Shown piece after piece: positions 5,625-11,160 of a stretch of 11,160 bases of DNA; the stretch's first letter is position 1; each line of letters starts with the position of its first letter. The notes beneath the pieces are model-generated. The model ran no database searches, was not told where the DNA came from, and was given only the letters and a program-made list of their open reading frames with translations. This DNA comes from Pseudomonadota bacterium (GTDB taxonomy: Bacteria > Pseudomonadota > Alphaproteobacteria > Rhizobiales > Xanthobacteraceae). Both the position numbers and the translations under genes were made by a program. The stretch is taken from positions 1-11,160 of the forward strand of contig JAJYAH010000161.1 of assembly GCA_021779635.1 (NCBI GenBank), read 5' to 3'.

Positions 5625-6626
5625 TCAACCACACGTCAGAACGATCTTGCCCGCCACGGTGCCGGTAGCCAGCAGCTCAATGGCGCGCTTGGCGTCGCTT
5701 AGCGGGAAGGTGGCGGCGATGACGGGATTGATTTGTCTGCGCGCGACCAGCGTGAGGATTTTCGGCAAGTCTTCGTGAAAGGGCTTTGCGTCCTTTCGAT
5801 ATCGTAACGTGATGCCGTAGAACGTTCCGCGGCGTCCGCGGAGGCGGGCGCCGATTAACAGATCCCAGAACATCCGCGCCCTGGCGAGCGCACCATCGAC
5901 GGCCATGAAACCATAGCCGACGACCATTCCGCCGCGGCGTGCCGCGCGCAGGCACGGGCCGATGTTGGCGCCTCCGACGGCGTCGAAGACGAAATCGACG
6001 CCCGCCGGCTCGCGGGCGCGGATCAGACGGTCGATCGGCCCGAGCCGATAATCGAGCGGCGTTGCCCCGAGGCTGGCGACGAGGCCGTGCTTCCTCGCAG
6101 AAGCAGCACCGTAGGTCTTCACGCCGGCGAGCCGCAACAGTTGCAGCAGCGCGGTTCCGACGCCGCCACCCGCCCCGGTGACCAGCGCGGTCTGGCCGGC
6201 TCGAACATTGGCCACACGATGGATCATTTGCCACGCCGTGACGTAATTCAATATCACCGCGACCGCTTCGACATCCGGGACCTCGTCCGGGATCGGCACG
6301 AAATGCTCGGCCCCGCGAACCAGGCGCTCGGCAAAGCCGCCATATACAGTCAGGGCCGCGACGCGTTGCCCGACCTCGAAGCCCGTTACATCAGCGCCAA
6401 TTGCCTCGACGACCCCGGCGATTTCGTAGCCGCCGACGAAGGGTATCTTCGGCGCGAACATGTAGTCTCCGGCCAGCATGGTCAGATCCGTTGCGCCGAC
6501 GCCGGACGCACGCACCGCCACGCGCAATTCCCCGGGTCCGGGATCTGCCATCGGCAAGTCCACGGTTTGCAGCACGTCAGGCCCGCCCGGCCTCGTGATC
6601 ATCTGGGCGTGATAGGTCGCCGGCAT
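5625..6626 (-). CDS. Zinc-independent quinone oxidoreductase-like MDR enzyme
   Basis: The 333-residue protein has the medium-chain dehydrogenase/reductase layout: GroES-like part residues 1-115 (PFVGGYEIAGVVEAIGADV, 62-80) and a Rossmann part with TGAGGGVGTALLQLLRLAG (150-168), the NADPH-binding motif. The cysteine/histidine ligands of the catalytic zinc in alcohol dehydrogenases are absent (SGVGATDLTML; GYE instead of GHE), so this belongs with the NADPH:quinone oxidoreductase group that reduces quinones or activated double bonds. The start has GAGGAG 7 bp upstream on the minus strand. The gene is divergent from a LysR regulator 98 bp away, a usual arrangement for a regulator controlling the neighbouring enzyme. 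The substrate is not predictable. Confidence 0.85.
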   Translation of the reverse strand: MPATYHAQMITRPGGPDVLQTVDLPMADPGPGELRVAVRASGVGATDLTMLAGDYMFAPKIPFVGGYEIAGVVEAIGADVTGFEVGQRVAALTVYGGFAERLVRGAEHFVPIPDEVPDVEAVAVILNYVTAWQMIHRVANVRAGQTALVTGAGGGVGTALLQLLRLAGVKTYGAASARKHGLVASLGATPLDYRLGPIDRLIRAREPAGVDFVFDAVGGANIGPCLRAARRGGMVVGYGFMAVDGALARARMFWDLLIGARLRGRRGTFYGITLRYRKDAKPFHEDLPKILTLVARRQINPVIAATFPLSDAKRAIELLATGTVAGKIVLTCG

Positions 6627-6689
6627 CGCGGTTCTCCTCGTTTGCGGCTTGCATGCGGAGGAGTATGGCGGCCACTAGCTTAAAGAAAA

Positions 6690-6730
6690 TTGCCTTAATG
6701 CGTAGCCATGTTATACATTTATGTATGACA
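6690..6730 (+). promoter_or_regulatory. lysR promoter and palindrome over the start codon
   Basis: TTGCCT (6690-6695), a 16-bp spacer and TATACA (6712-6717) would start transcription near 6724-6725, at the ATG itself. A 22-bp imperfect palindrome (6709-6730; core ATACAT-TT-ATGTAT, one mismatch in the outer arms) covers the -10 box and start codon and contains a T-N11-A LysR-type pattern. It suits autorepression and control of the divergent enzyme gene. Confidence 0.45.
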
Positions 6731-7630
6731 CAGCGAGAGCCGGGCTGGGAGTTGTTCCGCACCTTTCTGGAGGTGGCGCGCGATGGCAGCCTGTCGGGTG
6801 CGGCGAGAAAGCTGGCGCTGACCCAGCCGACCGTCGGCCGGCATATTGATGCGCTCGAAGCCGCACTCGGACTGTCGCTGTTTTCCCGTTCGCCGCAGGG
6901 GCTGACCGCCACCCCGGCTGCGCTCGAACTTGTCGGCCATGCCGAAGCCATGGCGGCCGCATCGGCGGCGCTGCGCCGGACCGCTTCGAGCGGCGCTCAG
7001 ACCGATCGCGGCACGGTCCGTATCGCTGCCAGCGAGATGGTCGGATGCGAGGTACTTCCGCCGATGCTCGCACGCTTTCGCGACAGCCATCCCGGTATTG
7101 TTCTTGAACTGGCGCTGAGCAATCGCAACGAAGACCTGCTGCGGCGGGATGCGGACATCGCCGTCCGCATGGCTCGTCCCAGGCAGAAATCGCTGCTCGC
7201 GCGCCGCATCGGCAAGACCGTGATCGGCCTCTACGCGCATCGAGATTATCTGAAGGCGTACGGCGTGCCGAAAACGGCCGCAGACTTCGCCAAGCATTGC
7301 TTGATCGGCTTCGATCGGGACGATTGGTCGCTTCGGAGCCTGGGCACGCTGCCGCAGGAGGTTACCCGCGATCATTTTGGTTTTCGCTGCGACAGCGATC
7401 TTGCACAATTCGCGGCGTTGCGGGCGGGGGTGGGAATCGGCGGCTGCCAGCACAACATCGCCAGGCGCTTCGATGAGTTGGTGCCGGTGCTCGGCAAGGC
7501 GATCCGGTTCGAACTGGAGGTTTGGATCGCGATGCACGAAGACATGAAATCCACCACCCCGGTCCGGATGTTGTTCGATCATCTCGCCGCCGGTCTCTCC
7601 GCCTTTGTCAGCGGTGCTGACATCGGTTGA
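6725..7630 (+). CDS. LysR-type transcriptional regulator
   Basis: The 301-residue protein has an N-terminal winged helix-turn-helix (residues ~9-66; GSLSGAARKLALTQPTVGRH, then IDALEAALGLSLFSRSPQGL). An effector-binding domain from about residue 92 follows, with RIAASEMVGCEVLPPMLARF and the typical RRDADIAVRM element. The ATG at 6725 is chosen because the protein then begins 9 residues before the first helix, as in relatives. The upstream in-frame ATG at 6665 has GGAGGAG only 1 bp away and would add 20 odd residues. No ribosome site precedes 6725, and the predicted start of transcription coincides with it, so the mRNA may be leaderless. It probably regulates the divergent quinone oxidoreductase; the inducer is unknown. 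Confidence 0.85.
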   Translation: MTQREPGWELFRTFLEVARDGSLSGAARKLALTQPTVGRHIDALEAALGLSLFSRSPQGLTATPAALELVGHAEAMAAASAALRRTASSGAQTDRGTVRIAASEMVGCEVLPPMLARFRDSHPGIVLELALSNRNEDLLRRDADIAVRMARPRQKSLLARRIGKTVIGLYAHRDYLKAYGVPKTAADFAKHCLIGFDRDDWSLRSLGTLPQEVTRDHFGFRCDSDLAQFAALRAGVGIGGCQHNIARRFDELVPVLGKAIRFELEVWIAMHEDMKSTTPVRMLFDHLAAGLSAFVSGADIG

Positions 7631-7716
7631 GGCGCGCGTCGCGCGTCGCAGAAAGTTCCTTGAGGACTTCCCTCTCATCCGCTGACGCGATGGCGGGGAT
7701 CGCCGCGCGCCGAAAA

Positions 7717-7740
7717 AGAAAGGGGCCGAGGCCCCTTTCT
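7717..7740 (-). terminator. Intrinsic terminator between lysR and the secreted-protein gene
   Basis: A perfect 10-bp stem AGAAAGGGGC / GCCCCTTTCT with a 4-base loop. Read on the minus strand it is followed by a TTTTT run, so it best terminates the secreted-protein gene (stop at 7777). On the plus strand it may also stop lysR transcripts, with only TT after the stem. Confidence 0.8.
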
Positions 7741-7776
7741 TCCGGATTGCCATCGGTGCCAGTGGCACCGGCGGTA

Positions 7777-8088
7777 TCACCAGCCGCTATAGTAATCGTG
7801 CCAGCGGTGCCAGCCCCAGCGATGGTGCCAACCCCAGCCGCCATAATATGGTGCCAACCCCAGCTGCCATAATAATGCGGATGGTAGTAACCGTAGCCGT
7901 AACCATAGGCGTAGGTCGGTTGGCGCCAGCAGTGGGCCCCATTGGTTGCAGAAGTAAGCGGCCTGCTGAACGTTGGAAGCTTGCGCGGCCTGTGCCGGAA
8001 TGGCGACAGGCATCGCAGACGCTGCTGCGCTGGAGAGTGCCACGCCGCCTAGCGCGGCGAGGCCAACAAGTGCAGAAACAAGTTTCAT
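7777..8088 (-). CDS. Small secreted Gly/Tyr/Trp/His-rich protein with a frame-shifted middle
   Basis: The ATG at 8088 has GAGGTGA 5 bp upstream. The 103-residue product starts with a signal peptide (MKLVSALVGLAALGGVALSS, probable cleavage after ASA at residue 25), so it should reach the periplasm. The end, YYGGWGWHHRWGWHRWHDYY, is typical of small Gly/Tyr/Trp/His-rich rhizobial exported proteins. Residues ~52-79 (PLLAPTDLRLWLRLRLLPSA...) look foreign. The +1 frame of the same DNA reads AYGYGYGYYHPHYYGSWGWH, which fits the family. One extra base near 7934-7936 and a 26-bp tandem repeat (7822-7873) together shift the frame out and back, so the ORF stays open. Either the protein has acquired a new hydrophobic centre or the assembly has indels. 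Function unknown. Confidence 0.65.
   Translation of the reverse strand: MKLVSALVGLAALGGVALSSAAASAMPVAIPAQAAQASNVQQAAYFCNQWGPLLAPTDLRLWLRLRLLPSALLWQLGLAPYYGGWGWHHRWGWHRWHDYYSGW
7822..7873. repeat. Tandem direct repeat, 2 x 26 bp
   Basis: Units 7822-7847 and 7848-7873 differ at one base. The period is not a multiple of three, so the two copies inside the secreted-protein gene are in different frames; each encodes YYG(G/S)WGWHH in its own frame. Confidence 0.85.
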
Positions 8089-8120
8089 GATATTCACCTC
8101 GTAACATCCGTTGGAGGTGC

Positions 8121-8143
8121 GCGCCGAGCAATCGGTTCGGCGC
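8121..8143. other. Inverted repeat in the secreted-protein leader
   Basis: GCGCCGA (8121-8127) and TCGGCGC (8137-8143) can pair as a 7-bp stem with a 9-base loop, starting 33 bp upstream of the ATG on the minus strand. It could stabilise the mRNA leader; no role can be shown. Confidence 0.3.
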
Positions 8144-8145
8144 AT

Positions 8146-8519
8146 TGCTGCGAATTAACATCGATGAACAAATCGCGCGCTTTCCGATTTGTAATCGGTG
8201 AGTCCCGAACGGCACGTTGGTCGCAATCCACCAAACTTCATACAGATGGAGATGGAGGGTTCGATGAGGATGATGTCATGGTCGCGGTACCATTGCCTGT
8301 CGTGGTCCTTCATGCGCATCGGCGCCAGCCTGCGTCACGGTGGACTCATACGGGCAGGTCGCAAGATCCGGGCCGCTGGAAAAGGGTCCCGCAGAACATG
8401 CGCGCAGAACCGGTACTTGTAGACTGCTGAAAATAGCCCATAACGTCCGGGAGCGCGGCCAAGTTGCCGATGATCGCCAATCGATATAATCGATATCAGA
8501 AGAAAAGGACGGGACGATC
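8146..8519. other. Intergenic spacer between divergent genes
   Basis: This separates the secreted-protein gene (minus) from the CoA-transferase gene (plus). It holds a perfect palindrome CCGATT-TGT-AATCGG at 8184-8198 and the CoA-transferase promoter near 8464-8496. A 52-codon plus-strand frame starting at 8264 after GGAGGG is possible, but its Arg/Ser-rich product looks non-coding. I see no RNA gene. Confidence 0.45.
8464..8496 (+). promoter_or_regulatory. Candidate promoter of the CoA-transferase gene with a 9-bp tandem repeat
   Basis: TTGCCG (8464-8469), a short 15-bp spacer and a perfect TATAAT (8485-8490) lie 30 bp upstream of the ATG at 8520. The TATAAT spans the junction of two identical 9-mers AATCGATAT (8479-8487 and 8488-8496), each holding ATCGAT, which may be a regulator site. 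Confidence 0.45.
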
Positions 8520-9815
8520 ATGACTGCCAGACCGCAACTGCCGGATCGCGCACCCCGAGAGAAGGGCGTGCCGACCGCCCTCGACGGCCTGCTGGTGGTG
8601 GATTTCACGCGGGTCGTCGCCGGGCCTGCCTGCACGCAAACCCTGGCCGATTTCGGCGCCGAGGTCATCAAGATCGAAAACCCTGACGGTGGCGACGATA
8701 CGCGCAGCTACGAGCACGCGGAAATCGGCGGCGAGAGTGCTGCCTATCTCAGCCTCAATCGCAACAAACGCGGCATCGCGCTCGACTTCACCAATCCCGC
8801 AGCCCTCGAGGTGGCGCGAGAATTGATCGCGAAAGCGGATGTGGTGGTGGAGAACTTCTCCGGCGGTGTGATGAAGAAGTTTGGGCTCGACTATGCTTCC
8901 GTCGCGCCGACCAATCCGCGCCTGGTCTATTGCTCGATCTCGGCCTACGGCCGCAAGGGGCCTTTTGCCCTGCGCCCCGGTTTCGATCCGATCACGCAGG
9001 CCGAAAGCGGCTTCATGTCGCTGAACGGCTTTCCGGACGGCCAACCGGTGCGCACCGGTCCGCCGATCGTCGACATGGCGACCGGAATGTCGGCCTGCAA
9101 CGCTATCCTGCTCGCGTTGCTGGCGCGCGACCGGCTCGGCCGCGGCCAGCATGTCGAGGTCGCGCTGATCGACATTGCGGTGGCGATGACCGGCTTTTAT
9201 GGCATGGCCTATCTGATCAACGGCGTGAATCCAGGCCGTTTCGGCAACTCGCCGAACGGCTCTCCGAGCGTCGGAGTCTATGAAGCGTCCGACGGGCCGT
9301 TCTATATCGCTTGCGCCAACGACCGGCTGTATCGCCGCCTCGTCACCGAGGTACTGGACCGGCCCGACCTGATCACCGATCCGGAATTTGCCAACCGCCG
9401 GGCGCGAACCGCCAACAAGGAAAAGTTGCGCGCCATCATCGGCGGAGTTTTTGCGGGCGACCGGCTTGAGAACTGGATCGCGAAGATGAAGAAGGCCAAT
9501 ATCCCGGTCGGCTATCTTCGCACCGTCGAGGAGGGGCTCAACGCGCCCGAAGTGCGCGAGCGCCATCGGCTGAGCCAGATTCCGCACCCGACGGCGGGTT
9601 CGGTCCCCAATATCGAAACGCCGCTCCGCATGGAACTGACGCCGGTGGTCGACCCGGTCGCAGCGCCCTTGCTCGGCGAACACACCAGGGTGGTGCTGCA
9701 CAAGACGCTCGGCTATGACGATGCCCGCATCGACGCGCTGGCCGAAGCCGGCGCGTTCGGCAAGCTACGCGACGACGTCGCGCGCGATGCCGCAGCTGGC
9801 TCAAGTGAGCCTTAG
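8520..9815 (+). CDS. Class III CoA-transferase (CaiB/BaiF family)
   Basis: The 431-residue length is usual for the family, which moves CoA from an acyl-CoA to a free carboxylic acid. The N-terminal block has GLLVVDFTRVVAGPACTQTL (residues 23-42), DFGAEVIKIENPDGGDDTR and LNRNKRGIALDF. The predicted catalytic aspartate is Asp185 in GPPIVDMATGMSACNAILLA, equivalent to the Asp that carries the acyl-anhydride in formyl-CoA transferase and CaiB. RDRLGRGQHVEVALID and NGSPSVGVYEASDGPFYIAC follow as expected. A ribosome site AAGGA (8505-8509) lies 10 bp from the ATG. The enzyme is cytosolic. The true acid (formate/oxalate, succinate, carnitine-like or bile-acid-like) cannot be told from the sequence. 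It stands as a single gene with its own promoter and converges on the ABC transporter gene. Confidence 0.88.
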   Translation: MTARPQLPDRAPREKGVPTALDGLLVVDFTRVVAGPACTQTLADFGAEVIKIENPDGGDDTRSYEHAEIGGESAAYLSLNRNKRGIALDFTNPAALEVARELIAKADVVVENFSGGVMKKFGLDYASVAPTNPRLVYCSISAYGRKGPFALRPGFDPITQAESGFMSLNGFPDGQPVRTGPPIVDMATGMSACNAILLALLARDRLGRGQHVEVALIDIAVAMTGFYGMAYLINGVNPGRFGNSPNGSPSVGVYEASDGPFYIACANDRLYRRLVTEVLDRPDLITDPEFANRRARTANKEKLRAIIGGVFAGDRLENWIAKMKKANIPVGYLRTVEEGLNAPEVRERHRLSQIPHPTAGSVPNIETPLRMELTPVVDPVAAPLLGEHTRVVLHKTLGYDDARIDALAEAGAFGKLRDDVARDAAAGSSEP

Positions 9816-9827
9816 AACTTCCTTCGT

Positions 9828-11160
9828 TTAGTGAACCGCCGCGTACATGATTTTTTCTTCGGTCGCTTCCAGGGCGGAGAACTCCTCGACCACCTTGCCG
9901 CCTCGCGACACCAGGATACGATCGGACAGCGCCATGATCTCCGGCAGATAGGACGAGATCACCACCACCGCCTTGCCCTCATCGGCCAGCCGCTGGATCA
10001 GCTCGTGGATCTCGACGATCGCGCCGACGTCGACGCCGCGCGTCGGCTCGTCGAAAATGATCAGATCCGGCTCCTGCACCAGCGACTTCGCAATCACCAC
10101 CTTTTGCTGGTTGCCGCCCGACAGCTCGACGACCTTCATGTCATTGCCGGTGGACCGAACCCTGAGCTTCTCGACCCACGAACTGCCGATCTTGTCGGCC
10201 TCGCGCCGTGACAGGAAGAAGCGGCCTCCCGGGACTTTGGCCAGCAGCCCGAGATAGATGTTGCGGGCCACCGACATGGTCTCGAAGAAGCCTTCCACCT
10301 TGCGGTCTTCGGTGACATAGGCGATGCCGGCGCGCACCGCCGGCGCCGGAACGCGGTAGCGCACCGGCTTGTCGTGCAGGATCACCTCGCCGCCGTGAAA
10401 GAAATCGCGCTTGAGCACGCCGGCGACCACCTTGAATGTCTCGGTGCGGCCGGCGCCGACCAGGCCGAACACCCCGGTGATCTGTCCGGCGAACACCGAA
10501 AGCGAATTATTCTTGACCATCGGCGCCATCTTGAGGTTCTGCACCGTGAGCACCCGGGCTCCGGGGGTCCGCACCGTGGTCTTGCGCGTACCATAGAGCG
10601 TATTCGATAAATCGCGTCCGACCATCGCCTGCACGATCCGCGCACGGTCGAACTTCGAGGCGTCGTCGGTCACCACGTGCTTGCCGTCGCGCAGGATCGT
10701 GATGCGATCCGCGAGGATCAGGGCTTCCTCGAGCGCGTGCGAGATGAACACGATCGAAACGCCGCGGCGCTTGAGGTCGCGCACGAGGTCGAAGAAATAC
10801 TTCTTTTCCTCCGGCGTCAGTGTGGCCGTCGGCTCGTCGAAGATGATGACCTTTGCCTCATGCAGCACCGCGCGCGCGATTTCCACCATCTGTTTCTTGG
10901 CGGTGCCCAGCAGCGCGACCGGCGTCGCCGGATCGACATGGAAATTCAGCGATTGCAGCAGCTGCTGCGCCTGGATGTTGAGGGTGCGGAAGCGCGTCAG
11001 CAGTTTTTCGTTGCCGAGCTCGATGTTCTGCGCCGCCGTCATGGTCGGCACCAGGCTGGTCTCCTGATAGACCATGCAGATGCCGGCCTGCAGCGCATCG
11101 CGCGGCTGTTCGAACGTAACCGGCTTGCCATCGAGGATGAATTCGCCCGAGGTGAGCGAA
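9828..11160 (-). CDS. CUT2-type sugar ABC transporter ATPase, C-terminal part
   Basis: About 443 residues are visible. The frame stays open to the right edge (SLTSGEFILDGKPVTFEQPR precedes the ATG at 11075), so that ATG is internal and the first Walker A lies outside. The protein has two nucleotide-binding domains, as in RbsA, XylG and MglA, which power ribose-, xylose- or galactose-type importers. Domain 1 shows a divergent signature ALLGTAKKQMVEIARA, Walker B VIIFDEPTATL and an H-loop histidine in IVFISHALEEAL. Domain 2 has the usual degenerate Walker A GLVGAGRTE without GK(S/T), an intact signature VELSGGNQQK, Walker B LIIFDEPTRGVD and Ser-Ser instead of His in its H-loop. This asymmetry is normal for the subfamily. 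Permease and binding protein are presumably beyond the edge. The substrate is unknown. Confidence 0.88.
   Translation of the reverse strand, partial: SLTSGEFILDGKPVTFEQPRDALQAGICMVYQETSLVPTMTAAQNIELGNEKLLTRFRTLNIQAQQLLQSLNFHVDPATPVALLGTAKKQMVEIARAVLHEAKVIIFDEPTATLTPEEKKYFFDLVRDLKRRGVSIVFISHALEEALILADRITILRDGKHVVTDDASKFDRARIVQAMVGRDLSNTLYGTRKTTVRTPGARVLTVQNLKMAPMVKNNSLSVFAGQITGVFGLVGAGRTETFKVVAGVLKRDFFHGGEVILHDKPVRYRVPAPAVRAGIAYVTEDRKVEGFFETMSVARNIYLGLLAKVPGGRFFLSRREADKIGSSWVEKLRVRSTGNDMKVVELSGGNQQKVVIAKSLVQEPDLIIFDEPTRGVDVGAIVEIHELIQRLADEGKAVVVISSYLPEIMALSDRILVSRGGKVVEEFSALEATEEKIMYAAVH

Noticed and set aside
6719..7780. 353-codon minus-strand frame opposite lysR
   Set aside because: Antisense shadow of an intact LysR gene; it also runs through the 7717-7740 terminator.
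8264..8422. 52-codon plus-strand frame after GGAGGG (MRMMSWSRYHCLSWSFMRIG...)
   Set aside because: Ribosome-like site is present, but the product is Arg/Ser/Trp-rich with no recognisable pattern and could equally be chance in G+C-rich DNA.
8496..9701. 401-codon minus-strand frame opposite the CoA-transferase
   Set aside because: Typical antisense open frame of G+C-rich coding DNA; His/Arg/Asp-rich with no domain, while the plus strand has all class III CoA-transferase motifs.

Overview
The window looks like a chromosomal segment of a high-G+C alphaproteobacterium, most likely Bradyrhizobium or a close relative (Nitrobacteraceae). This rests on the G+C-rich coding sequence, interspersed palindromic repeats of the kind common in that group (927-1020 and 2766-2858), a GcrA-family regulator, and the mix of gene families. 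I could not run a search, so the genus is an inference.

Left part (1-1570): the 3' end of an oxidoreductase with a C-terminal SAF domain; a 62-residue orphan protein with its own ribosome site and a TATAAT box; a repeat-bearing spacer; and a 64-residue two-CxxC zinc-ribbon protein on the minus strand.

Centre (1571-4813): a compact phage-type control island. A LexA/CI-like S24 repressor (minus, 2010-2672) faces a plus-strand operon of gcrA-like gene, 71-residue basic protein, DUF1376 (YdaU-like) protein and a 183-residue HTH-like protein. The first three are joined by ATGA stop/start overlaps. Five copies of one 17-bp palindrome, TTTCNGA-N3-TCNGAAA, lie in two clusters: three between repressor and gcrA, and two in front of a 92-residue minus-strand gene (1571-1849). 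In both clusters a TTGACT -35 box sits between two palindromes with almost the same spacing. The simplest reading is one repressor, probably opened by self-cleavage after DNA damage, holding down both the gcrA operon and the 92-residue orphan. No integrase, terminase or structural gene is present, so this is a prophage remnant or a kept regulatory cassette.

Right part (4814-11160): ordinary chromosomal genes. These are an ICMT/PEMT-type membrane methyltransferase; a zinc-free quinone oxidoreductase divergent from a LysR regulator whose start codon lies inside a palindrome; a small secreted Gly/Tyr/Trp/His-rich protein whose middle appears to be read out of frame; a class III CoA-transferase; and, convergent to it with only 12 bp between stops, the C-terminal part of a CUT2-type sugar ABC transporter ATPase that runs off the right edge.
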